A stretch of DNA of 64,000 nucleotides from Chloroflexota bacterium (GTDB lineage: Bacteria > Chloroflexota > Limnocylindria > Limnocylindrales > CSP1-4), in assembly GCA_015478725.1 (NCBI GenBank), contig JADMIG010000004.1, forward strand, positions 91,484-155,483. The letters are read 5' to 3'. Below, one piece after another: positions 24,693 through 32,289 of this stretch; within the stretch, counting starts at the first letter, position 1, and every line of letters starts with the position of its first letter. Position numbers and translations under genes: made by a program. A model generated the notes under the pieces. It was given only the letters and a program-made list of their open reading frames with translations, searched no databases and was not told the DNA's origin.

Positions 24693-26096
24693 TCAGGCGA
24701 AGCTGAAATCGACCCGCCCGAGGTCGGTCGCATAGACGAGGGCGTCGACGAGGTCGTCGTGCTCGGCGTTGGGAAAGCCGACCAACTCGGCCTCGAGTTC
24801 GGCGAGTCCGGGCGCACCGCGGAGGTGGACGACCTTGCCGCCCTCGTAGCGCGCGGCAAGGGCCCGCGCGCGGGTGACCTTGTCAGCGTCGGGCCTGATC
24901 GACCGGGCCGGGAGCAGCGTCCGAGCGAGGAGCTCGCCGACGAACGTGCTCTGGTAGGCGACCGCCTCGATGTTGACCGACTCGAGTGGCCGGGGTCGAT
25001 CGAGGGCGACCGCACCACCGATGAGGTGCGGCGGCAGGAGCCGCTCCGGCCAGAGGAGGCGGGGGCCATCGGAGCGCACCGGCGCGCCGGCCTCGTCGAA
25101 TCCAGTGAGCCACGCCCGATGGCCCTCATCGAGACGAGCCCGCCAGGCGCCGACGACATAGAGGGTGTGGTCGTCGTCCTCGAGGAGCTCGACCGCCGCG
25201 GTGTAGTCGGCCCGCTCAGCGGCCGACGCGGCGAGGTCGACCCCGACCCGATGGGCACCCGCCGGGGCCGTGTCGGTGGAGCGGAACCACTCGCGTTTGA
25301 CGATGTTGCCGCCCATGCCGGCCGGATCGTTCTGGTACTGCAGATCGAAGATCGCGGAGCCGAGCTCCTCGCGCTTGGCCGCGAGGCGCCGCGCCGGCCA
25401 GTACGTCGGCCACAATGCCTGTCCATCGGGGGTGAGCGCCGGGCGGAGGAGGAGCGGCCAGCCCTTCGCGGTGAGTTCAGCATACAGATCGTCCTCATGC
25501 CAGCGAGTGCCCAAGACGATGATCTGGCCCGTCGGCGTGAGCATCGGCTCGATGACCGCCCAGAACCGCTCGGCGGTCTTGCGCCGCTGCGCGGCGGTCG
25601 TACATTCGGCGGGACCGATGAGATCATCGGCGAGGAGGAGATCGAACCGTGGACCGGGGCGCAGGCCATGGAGCGAGCCCGCGGCGACGGTGGCGTCCTT
25701 CTCGGCGTAGTCCTCGGCACCGCGGACGGTCCAGGTGGCCTCGGTCCACTTGGCCGATGCGACACCGCACCGGGCCCACGGAAAGACCTCGGCGAACCGG
25801 GGGCTCTCGACGAGCGCGCGGACCGCCCGCGAGCGCTTCACGGCGTCGGTCTCCGATGCGGTGGCGATCCCGATCTTGAGCCTGCCGGCAGATGCCCCGA
25901 TGCGGCGCGCGAGATGGTGGATCGCCCCGGTCGTCTTGGCATGGCCGCGCGGCAGGAGGACGACCGCTCGGGGATGGCGGGCGGCGAACCGATACGCCTC
26001 GCGGAGGTGCTCGGGGAAGCGCAGGTCGGACACGTACTCGGCGAACGCGCCGTCGTCGGCGGCTGCGAGATCGCGGAGGAACGTGCGGTACGTCAT
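24693..26096 (-). CDS. Phage terminase large subunit
   Basis: 467 residues from the ATG at 26096, overlapping the small-subunit stop by 4 bases. The packaging ATPase motor shows a terminase-style Walker A PRGHAKTT near residue 50, Walker B FDLLLADDLIGP, and a coupling motif region IIVLGTRWHEDDLY. The C-terminal RNase H-like nuclease has VGVDLAAS and HDDLVDALVYATD. Such enzymes translocate DNA into proheads and cut it. No portal, protease, capsid or tail gene follows on either side, so it stands alone with its small subunit. Confidence 0.9.
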   Translation of the reverse strand: MTYRTFLRDLAAADDGAFAEYVSDLRFPEHLREAYRFAARHPRAVVLLPRGHAKTTGAIHHLARRIGASAGRLKIGIATASETDAVKRSRAVRALVESPRFAEVFPWARCGVASAKWTEATWTVRGAEDYAEKDATVAAGSLHGLRPGPRFDLLLADDLIGPAECTTAAQRRKTAERFWAVIEPMLTPTGQIIVLGTRWHEDDLYAELTAKGWPLLLRPALTPDGQALWPTYWPARRLAAKREELGSAIFDLQYQNDPAGMGGNIVKREWFRSTDTAPAGAHRVGVDLAASAAERADYTAAVELLEDDDHTLYVVGAWRARLDEGHRAWLTGFDEAGAPVRSDGPRLLWPERLLPPHLIGGAVALDRPRPLESVNIEAVAYQSTFVGELLARTLLPARSIRPDADKVTRARALAARYEGGKVVHLRGAPGLAELEAELVGFPNAEHDDLVDALVYATDLGRVDFSFA

Positions 26097-26542
26097 GCGG
26101 GTGTGATCTCGCCATCGACGAGGACCGGCGCCGCAGCCTCGGCGGCAAGCCGTTCCGCCCATTCCCGGGCGAGCCGGGCCCCTTCCGCCGGTGAGAGGTC
26201 GTCGAGCGGGTGCGGCGGGGCGACCGTGGACGCTCCAGCGGCAGCGGCTGCCTGCATCTGGCTGCGGCCATACGACGCCGACCGGCGCCGCTCGAGCAAC
26301 CAGGCGGACGCGCGCCAGTCGTCGGCCGCCGCCTGGGCGATCTGCGCCACGGAGCGGACCTCGAAGTCGGCCTCGGCCTGCTCGACCCGGGCACGGAGGC
26401 GCGCGTCCCCCGCGAGCCAGCGATAGAGGGTCGTGCGGTCGATGCCCGCGTGACCGGCGGCGCCCTCGCGGGTGCTGCCGGCGCGCAGGGCGCTCAGGAG
26501 CGCCTCGATCCGCGTCTCGGTGGCCTTCGAGCGACGGCCCAT
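26093..26542 (-). CDS. Helix-turn-helix protein, probable terminase small subunit
   Basis: 149 residues. The N-terminal helix-turn-helix is RIEALLSALRAGSTREGAAG, then GIDRTTLYRWLAGD, a layout usual for small terminase DNA-recognition domains. A helical segment and an acidic/Ala-rich tail follow. It is coupled by a 4-bp overlap to the large terminase subunit, which is the main reason for the call. A phage transcription factor is the alternative. Confidence 0.75.
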   Translation of the reverse strand: MGRRSKATETRIEALLSALRAGSTREGAAGHAGIDRTTLYRWLAGDARLRARVEQAEADFEVRSVAQIAQAAADDWRASAWLLERRRSASYGRSQMQAAAAAGASTVAPPHPLDDLSPAEGARLAREWAERLAAEAAAPVLVDGEITPA

Positions 26543-26766
26543 CAGCGCCGTCCGACTCGTTCGCCCGCCGGGGTGGGGCGGCGCGCGATGGCGTCCTCCG
26601 CGTCTCCGAACGAGGCCTGCTCGACAGCGCTGCGTCGCTCGAGGAGCTCGGCCGCGAAGACGGCGGCGCCGTCAGAGCAGCGCTCGTTCCGGTCGCTGCC
26701 TGGCCGGACTGCGGCGTTACAACGCTCGTCGGTCGGCGCTTGTGGAGTCATGTTGTTTCCTATCAC
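26542..26766 (-). CDS. Small hypothetical protein in phage block
   Basis: 74 residues, ending in a TGATG overlap with the small terminase start, which argues for a real coupled gene. It contains two cysteines (ERCNAAV and ERCSDGA) and a helical stretch AAVFAAELLERRSAVEQ. No family recognised. The start at 26766 has no strong ribosome-binding site. Confidence 0.45.
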   Translation of the reverse strand: MIGNNMTPQAPTDERCNAAVRPGSDRNERCSDGAAVFAAELLERRSAVEQASFGDAEDAIARRPTPAGERVGRR

Positions 26767-26882
26767 TCAAGCGAAGCGCCGCTCGTGCCGCGCGTGCCCC
26801 AACAATCTCGGCTGGCCCGATTCCTGTCGATAGGTCGCGCTTCTACGGCGCGGCGGGCAATCACCGCAGCCCCGGGCATCGG

Positions 26883-28139
26883 TCAGCCATCGGTGCGCAG
26901 CGCTGTCTGCCCGGTGAAGCGCTCCCAGCGAGCGAGCGCCACCTCGACATACACCGGATCGAGCTCGATCCCCGCGCACACGCGGCCGCTGCGCTCCGCC
27001 GCGATGAGCGTGCTGCCGGAACCGATGAACGCATCAAGGACGAGGTCGCCGATGGTGCTGCTGTTGGCGATCGCGCGCTCGATGAGGGCGAGTGGCTTCA
27101 TGGTCGGGTGGAGCGGCGACTCGGCCGGTCGTGCAATCTGCCAGACGTCGCTCTGGTCGCGGTCGCCGCACCAGCGATGCGCTGACCCTTCCCGCCAGCC
27201 ATACCAGAGCGGTTCATAGGCGCGCTGGTAGTCGGCTCGCCCGAGGACGAAGCGATCCTTCGCCCAGATGATCGTGTCGGACCAGTGCCCACCCTCGTCA
27301 GCGAGGATCCGGGCGACGGTCGGCCACTCCTTGCTGCTCATGCAGACATAGAGGGCACCATCGGTGGCGGCGAGGAGATTGCGGGCCCAAGCGTGGACGA
27401 ACGCCATCCAAGCCGCCGGCTCGAGGGCGTCGTTGGCGATGCGCCTGCGGCGCCGCGCCGCGGGCTGCTGACCGCCGTGGTCACCGAGCCGGACGTTGTA
27501 GGGCGGATCGACAAAGGTCAGCCCGGCGCGCCTTCCGTCAAGGACCCGCTCAAGGTCGTCCGCCTTCGTCGCATCACCGACGAGGAGGCGATGCTCCCCG
27601 AGACTCCACAGCTCGCCCGGCTTCGCCCGGACTCTCCGCCGTGCCGCATCGAGCGCCTCGTCGAGGTCGAAGTCCTCCGGGCGATCCCGGAGCTCGCGGC
27701 TCTCGAGGTTCCGGAGGAGGTCCTTCACCTCGCCTGCACCGAAGCCCGAGAGGGTCAGGTCGACCGACGGCGCTGCCTGAAGGTCGGCGAGGAGTCGCGC
27801 GAGGAGCGGCTCGTCCCAGGCTCCCGAGATCTTGTTGAGGGCGAGGCCGAGCAGCCGGGCCTCCTCGACACCGAGGTCGAGCCACATCACCGGGACGCTC
27901 GTGAGGCCGAGTCGGCGCGCCGCCACGAGCCGTTGGTGGCCGCCGATGACGACGCGGTCAGCTCGTCGCGCGAGGACCGGCTGCACGAAGCCCCACTCGC
28001 GGATGCTCCGCTCGAGCGCGTCGAGCTCGCTGGCCTCGATGCGGCGCGGGTTGGCCGGATCGGGTCGGAGGGTCGCGAGGTCGACCTCCTCGACGGTGAG
28101 GAGCGGCAGGGTGGTCGTGGTCATCGGTTCGGTCTCCAT
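26883..28139 (-). CDS. ParB-like nuclease domain fused to a DNA N4/N6 methyltransferase
   Basis: 418 residues from the ATG at 28139; an ATG at 28124 with GGAGA upstream is an equally good start. Residues about 10-110 are a ParB/Srx-like domain (LRPDPANPRRIEASELDAL, VIGGHQRLVAARRLG). The methyltransferase follows: motif IV FVDPPYN near residue 215, then FxGxG as DAFIGSGSTLIAAERSG near residue 375, with IELDPVYVEVALARW after it. That order is of the beta class of amino-methyltransferases (m6A or m4C). Such fusions are frequent in phages and mobile elements as solitary methylases without a restriction partner, and none is seen here. Confidence 0.9.
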   Translation of the reverse strand: METEPMTTTTLPLLTVEEVDLATLRPDPANPRRIEASELDALERSIREWGFVQPVLARRADRVVIGGHQRLVAARRLGLTSVPVMWLDLGVEEARLLGLALNKISGAWDEPLLARLLADLQAAPSVDLTLSGFGAGEVKDLLRNLESRELRDRPEDFDLDEALDAARRRVRAKPGELWSLGEHRLLVGDATKADDLERVLDGRRAGLTFVDPPYNVRLGDHGGQQPAARRRRRIANDALEPAAWMAFVHAWARNLLAATDGALYVCMSSKEWPTVARILADEGGHWSDTIIWAKDRFVLGRADYQRAYEPLWYGWREGSAHRWCGDRDQSDVWQIARPAESPLHPTMKPLALIERAIANSSTIGDLVLDAFIGSGSTLIAAERSGRVCAGIELDPVYVEVALARWERFTGQTALRTDG

Positions 28140-28530
28140 GGCGGTCGGTCGGTGCCCGCCATTCCGCGGGCGCTTGCACAACGATCTTCGCCACCCGGGT
28201 CGAGAGCCCACCGATCTACGCGGGGAAGGTCGGGCCTGACGAACGCTTCGTCGGGCGCCGAACTCGTCGACCAGAACAGCCATACCGCCACCCTCTCAGA
28301 GCGGCGCAATGGGGTCGACTTCTACGCGCCGGAGCGAAGCCTCGGGCCTGACGATCGAGTCGCAGCCCCCACGGCGCTGGCGGCGCGAGGGATCCATGAG
28401 GCGACCGTGCGGGAGGAGGCCTTCCGATCTAGATTGGGGCGCTCGCGCATCGTGCTCAGGACGGCAGGCGCTTCGTCTCGTGTAGACGATTGCGTACGCA
28501 ACTCCCTACCCTCGAGCGGGGCCAGAATCC
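28140..28530. other. Non-coding stretch between methyltransferase and att-like repeat
   Basis: No gene recognised. The methyltransferase frame stays open upstream to 28283, but that extension is Arg/Pro-rich and has no start signal. The stretch leads into the repeat beginning at 28531. Confidence 0.4.
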
Positions 28531-28634
28531 GTGCTGGAGGACGTTGCAAAACGTTGCAGAATCCTGCCGTCCAGAGCGGACCTCGGATTTCGTAAACAGC
28601 AGGTCCTCGGTTCAAATCCGAGTGTCGGCTCCAC
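28531..28634 (+). repeat. att-like direct repeat, copy 1, ending in a tRNA-Thr(CGT) 3' half
   Basis: 104 bp matching 62929-63031 with about four differences; 28566-28634 is identical to 62963-63031 (69 bp). The tRNA part starts at the anticodon loop TTCGTAA (28589-28595). It continues with ACAGC, a 5-base variable loop, T arm CTCGG-TTCAAAT-CCGAG (28606-28622), acceptor strand TGTCGGC, discriminator T and CCA at 28631-28633. The 5' half is absent: the bases before the loop cannot pair with ACAGC. GGACCT (28578-28583) and AGGTCC (28601-28606) form inverted arms centred on the anticodon loop, as in tyrosine-recombinase core sites. Confidence 0.88.
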
Positions 28635-29187
28635 CTTTTCACGCACGAAATCGTCGACCGCGGCCGGAAGCTGCGGCGTTCGGACTCGCTGTGACCCCGA
28701 TCTGACCCCTAATGAAATCAGGCCGCGCCAGGGTCGACGTGCGCCTGGGGGATCAGCTGGGAAACGACCCGAGCACCGTTCCGGCGATCGTCGGCCCTGC
28801 ACGCCGGCGGGTAGACTTCGGCACGAGAGTCCTCCTCTGATGATGTCTGAACACCACCAGCGTAGCGAGGGCTCTCGCTCCCTTGTCAGGCCCGGACCCG
28901 TCTCACTCCCCGCCCAGGCCCGGTGTCACGAACGTATCTGGACGAGATCGGAAGCGGCGCGCGTATTGCTGCGTCTGTTGACGCAGCCGATGAGCCGATG
29001 CTAGCGTCTGTGCAATCGATTAGGCGGGACGGTCCCAACTGAGCCGTCTCGCCCCACGCCTCAATGCCATCGACGGGCATCGGGCGTGGGCTCAAGGAGA
29101 TGCGGCTCATCAGCGGTTCCCGACGGGCGATGGTCGGGAGCGGGAGAGCAGCCCCGGAGGTTGGGGAATAGCGATCGGGACGACTGC
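28635..29187. other. Island left-end non-coding region
   Basis: About 550 bp without a supported gene. The first 340 bp show nothing I can name. The right part contains the promoter and LacI-type operator described at 28978-29023 and an untranslated leader of some 165 bases before the dehydrogenase ATG at 29188. Confidence 0.4.
28978..29023 (+). promoter_or_regulatory. Promoter with LacI-type operator, dehydrogenase-P450 unit
   Basis: TTGACG at 28978-28983, then TAGCGT at 29003-29008 as a weak -10. The operator-like GCAATCGATTAG at 29012-29023 has a good left half GCAA but a degenerate right half. The distance from TTGACG to the GCAA core (28 bases) is the same as or within one base of three other sites in the island. 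Confidence 0.5.
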
Positions 29188-30213
29188 ATGACATCACGGA
29201 TCGGCCTGGCGGTCATCGGAGCCGGGCGCATGGGCAGCAACCACGCCCGTCTCATCGCCGCGGGGGCGCCCGAGGTGCGGATCGTCGCGATCGGCGACGT
29301 CGACGGCCCTGCCGCACGTCGCCTGGCCGACGAGATCGGCGGGGTGATGGCGTTCGCCGACCCGCTCGAGGCGATCTCCGCGTCCGGTGTCGACGCCGTT
29401 CTCATCGCCGTCTCGTCCATCCATCACCGCGCGATGGTGGAAGCTGCCGCGGCCGCCGGGCGGGACATCCTGTGCGAGAAACCACTGGCGCTCGACCTTG
29501 GCGCCACGGACGCGATGCTGGCAGCAGTCGATCGGGCCGGCGTGCGCCTCCAGGTCGGGCTGATGCGACGCCACGATCCCGACCACGTCCGTGCGCGGGC
29601 GCGGATCGTCGCCGGCGAGCTCGGCCGGCCGTTGCTCTTCACCAGCCGGCAGTACGACACGGACGTGCCACCGCCCGGCTTCCTCGACCCCCGAGTCAGC
29701 GGCGGGATCATGCTCGACATGGGCATCCACGAGTTCGATTCGGCCCGGTTCCTCATGGGCTCCGAGGTCGTAGAGGTTCAGGCGACCGGCTCGGTCCAGA
29801 TCTTCCGGGAGGTCGCCACGTACGGCGATGTCGACACGGCCGTGGTGAACCTCAAGTTCGCCTCGGGCGCCATCGGCAGCGTCGAGCTCAGCCGGCGCGT
29901 GGCGTTCGGCGAGGATGTCCGCACGGAGGTCCACGGCACCGACGGGAGTGCGTTCATCGGCGGCCTGCCGATCGTCGGCGGATCTGCGTTCGGTGGCAAG
30001 GGCGGCGTCCGCTGGGACGCGACACCACCGTCGATGCCGCGCTTCGCAGCCGCGTACACGAACCAGGTGCGCGCCTTCGGGCGGTCGATCCAGAACGACG
30101 AGCCCGTGAGCCCCTCCGGAGCCGATGGCCGGGCGGCCTTCCTCATAGCGATGGCCGCGGAGGGCGCCATCCAGGACGGTGCGACGATCGGGGTGGCGGC
30201 ACCGGGGACATGA
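29188..30213 (+). CDS. iolG: Inositol 2-dehydrogenase-like Gfo/Idh/MocA oxidoreductase
   Basis: 341 residues from the ATG at 29188 (the frame is open further upstream but unsupported). The Rossmann loop VIGAGRMGSNHARLI is near residue 9. The catalytic Lys is in CEKPLALDL near residue 98. GGIMLDMGIHEFDSARFL near residue 172 has the D-x3-H-x2-D pattern of IolG. The enzyme would oxidise a cyclitol hydroxyl to the inosose with NAD(P). Its stop overlaps the P450 start by 4 bases, making the two a coupled pair behind their own LacI-type operator. It is one of three IolG-like genes in the island, so each may serve a different stereoisomer, position or substituted cyclitol. Confidence 0.87.
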   Translation: MTSRIGLAVIGAGRMGSNHARLIAAGAPEVRIVAIGDVDGPAARRLADEIGGVMAFADPLEAISASGVDAVLIAVSSIHHRAMVEAAAAAGRDILCEKPLALDLGATDAMLAAVDRAGVRLQVGLMRRHDPDHVRARARIVAGELGRPLLFTSRQYDTDVPPPGFLDPRVSGGIMLDMGIHEFDSARFLMGSEVVEVQATGSVQIFREVATYGDVDTAVVNLKFASGAIGSVELSRRVAFGEDVRTEVHGTDGSAFIGGLPIVGGSAFGGKGGVRWDATPPSMPRFAAAYTNQVRAFGRSIQNDEPVSPSGADGRAAFLIAMAAEGAIQDGATIGVAAPGT

Positions 30214-31385
30214 TGGGCCCGCAGGAGCCCGTCCGGTGGGATCCACTTGTGGTGGTCGACGATCCCTATCCGGTCTATCGTCGGCTCCGCGACGAGGCGC
30301 CGCTGCACCACGACGAGGATCGAGGCATCTGGGCATTCTCCCGGTTCGAGGACGTCCAGCGGGCGGCGCGGGACTGGCAGACGTTCTCGAGGAGCGAAGG
30401 CAACGATCACGACGACACGTACCAGCTGTTCCAGCCGGCTGGCGACCTCGCCGCCCTTGATCCACCCGAACATACGCGCATGCGCGGCGCCCTCCGTGGA
30501 GCGTTTAGCCCATCGGCGATCAAGGCACGGTTCGAACCCGCGGTGCGCCTCACGGCACGGCGCCTGATCGACCGGTTCGCGGATCGAGGCGCAGCCGACC
30601 TGGCGCGCGAACTGGCCAGACCGCTCCCGGCCGAGATGGTCTGCACGTGGCTGGGCTTCCCAGACGACGATCACCCGGAGCTGCTGGACTGGTTCGGTCA
30701 CATGCTCGAGCGGGTGCCGGGCCAGCGGACCCTGCCCGCGTCCGCGCTCGAGGCACGGGACCGGCTGCGGGCCTACATTGAGGAGGTCGCGGCGGACCGC
30801 CGAGCCACGCCCCGCGACGACCTGCTGAGCGTGCTGGTCCAGGCGCAGGCGAACGGCACTATCAGTCGGGACGAGGTGCTCGGCTGCTGCGTGCTCCTGT
30901 TCATGGCCGGCATCACCACCACATCCGGCCTGATCTCGAATTCCCTCTTCCACCTGAACCGCTTCCCAGACCAGCGCGAGCTGTTGCGTCTGGAGCCGGA
31001 GCGGATCACCGCGGCGATCGAGGAGCTCGCGCGCTTCGATGCGCCGATCCAGACCGTCCTCCGGACGGCGACGAGGGATGTCGAGTCGTTCGGCGCGGTG
31101 ATCCCCGCGGGCGCTCACGTGAGCCTCATATGGGCCTCGGCCAACCGCGACGAGCGCCGCTGGCGGGATCCGGATCGCCTCGACATCACGCGAGCGCCGG
31201 AACGGCACGTCTCGTTCGGCGAGGGGATCCACCACTGCATCGGAGCGCCGCTCGCCCGCCTCGAAGCGCGCATCGCCCTCGAGGAGCTGTTCGCGCGAAT
31301 CCCGACGTATGCCGTCTCGGGACCGATCAGGCGCGTCACCACGCCGACCGATCGCGCCTTGGAGAGCCTGCCGGTCGAATTCTAA
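30210..31385 (+). CDS. Cytochrome P450 (bacterial class I type)
   Basis: 391 residues, ATG overlapping the dehydrogenase stop (ATGA). The heme-binding loop FGEGIHHCIGAPLARLE with the axial Cys is near residue 340. The I-helix AGITTTSG is near residue 233, and the ExxR helix EELARFDAP is near residue 272. The early DPPEHTRMRGALRGAFSP is also typical of soluble bacterial P450s. It would need a ferredoxin and reductase; none is encoded in the window. Coupling to a cyclitol dehydrogenase suggests O-demethylation or hydroxylation that exposes a free hydroxyl for the dehydrogenase. That role is inference; the enzyme class is certain. Confidence 0.93.
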   Translation: MMGPQEPVRWDPLVVVDDPYPVYRRLRDEAPLHHDEDRGIWAFSRFEDVQRAARDWQTFSRSEGNDHDDTYQLFQPAGDLAALDPPEHTRMRGALRGAFSPSAIKARFEPAVRLTARRLIDRFADRGAADLARELARPLPAEMVCTWLGFPDDDHPELLDWFGHMLERVPGQRTLPASALEARDRLRAYIEEVAADRRATPRDDLLSVLVQAQANGTISRDEVLGCCVLLFMAGITTTSGLISNSLFHLNRFPDQRELLRLEPERITAAIEELARFDAPIQTVLRTATRDVESFGAVIPAGAHVSLIWASANRDERRWRDPDRLDITRAPERHVSFGEGIHHCIGAPLARLEARIALEELFARIPTYAVSGPIRRVTTPTDRALESLPVEF

Positions 31386-31413
31386 GCGAACCCCCTGCGA
31401 CCGACCGCGACGC

Positions 31414-32289
31414 TCAGCCTTTCGTCGCCTCGGCGCCGAGGTAATGCCTGATCCGCTCGAACATGAAACGCCACGATTCGACGGCACGCTCCTCCCAGGC
31501 AAAGACGCAGCTGGTCAGGATGCCGTCGAAACCGACCCGGCGGAGGGCGCCGAAGCAGGCTTCGAAATCCACCTCGCCCTGACCGATGTCCAGGTGCTGG
31601 TGGACCCGGGCCGTGGACCCTGGTGGGTTCACGATGTACCGGAGGCCGGACGAGGCTCGATGGTTGAGGACGTCGGCGATGTGGACCTGAGCGAGGACGG
31701 GCGCCGAATACTCGATCATCGCCGCGATGTCGTCGCCCAGGTAGTAGGTGTGCGGGGCGCAGAAGACGTACCGGACCAGCGGTGAATCGATCCCGCGAAC
31801 CAGGTCGACCGCCTCCGTGTTGCGCTCGATGAAGTCATCCGGGTGGGCTTCGAGGTTCAGGCGGATGCCCTCGCGCTCGAAGATCGGCAGGAGCTCCTCC
31901 ATCGAGCGCCAGAACTGGGCTTCGCTGCGCGCCGCCTGCTCCGGGCGCCCGTTGAACTCGGAGTTCATCGTGCTGCAGCCGACGTCGACACTGAGCTGGA
32001 TGGCACGCTTCCAGTAGCGGACGGCAGCCAGCCGCTCATCCTCGTCCGGGCTGGACCAGCGATACAGGGGCAGGATCGAGGCGAGCTGCATCCCGGTGTC
32101 GGAGAGCGCCGTCCGGAACTCGGCGACCTTGGCCCAGTCCGCCCGGGGGTGGGTGAAGAACGGGATGAAATCGGGCCGCGGCGACAGCTCGATCGAGTCG
32201 TAGCCGATGTCCGCCGCGATCCGGCAGACCTCCGCGAACGGGCGTTCGCGCAGCATGTACGGATCGAGCGCGATCTTCACGTCAGGCAT
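31414..32289 (-). CDS. Sugar phosphate isomerase/epimerase-like TIM-barrel protein
   Basis: 291 residues of the xylose-isomerase-like/AP-endonuclease-2 barrel family. Metal-ligand-type motifs are RLNLEAHPDDF near residue 145, VFCAPHTYYLG, VAQVHIADVL with VHQHLDIGQGEVDF near residue 235, and a terminal GILTSCVFAWEE. In cyclitol pathways such proteins include IolE, IolI, IolH and MocC. Which role this one has is not clear. It starts 8 bases inside the end of the upstream CehA-like gene (GGGAG ribosome-binding site), so it is co-translated with that hydrolase, and it converges with the P450 gene. Confidence 0.85.
   Translation of the reverse strand: MPDVKIALDPYMLRERPFAEVCRIAADIGYDSIELSPRPDFIPFFTHPRADWAKVAEFRTALSDTGMQLASILPLYRWSSPDEDERLAAVRYWKRAIQLSVDVGCSTMNSEFNGRPEQAARSEAQFWRSMEELLPIFEREGIRLNLEAHPDDFIERNTEAVDLVRGIDSPLVRYVFCAPHTYYLGDDIAAMIEYSAPVLAQVHIADVLNHRASSGLRYIVNPPGSTARVHQHLDIGQGEVDFEACFGALRRVGFDGILTSCVFAWEERAVESWRFMFERIRHYLGAEATKG

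Noticed and set aside
28531..28634. An intact tRNA-Thr gene at either repeat
   Set aside because: The anticodon loop to CCA is perfect, but the D arm, the 5' acceptor strand and the 5' half of the anticodon stem are absent in both copies.
28322..28802. Minus-strand open frames over the tRNA remnant (also at 62786-63064) with LGFEPRTCCLR-like peptides
   Set aside because: This peptide pattern is the usual spurious translation of the antisense strand of a tRNA; no start signals or family support.
29472..30209. A longer N-terminus for the P450 reaching back to 29472
   Set aside because: The extension is Arg/Pro-rich shadow of the iolG-like gene; the ATGA overlap start at 30210 gives the normal P450 length.
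31386..31413. Intrinsic terminators between convergent genes here and at 17692-17738
   Set aside because: I looked for a GC hairpin followed by a T-run and found none in either gap.
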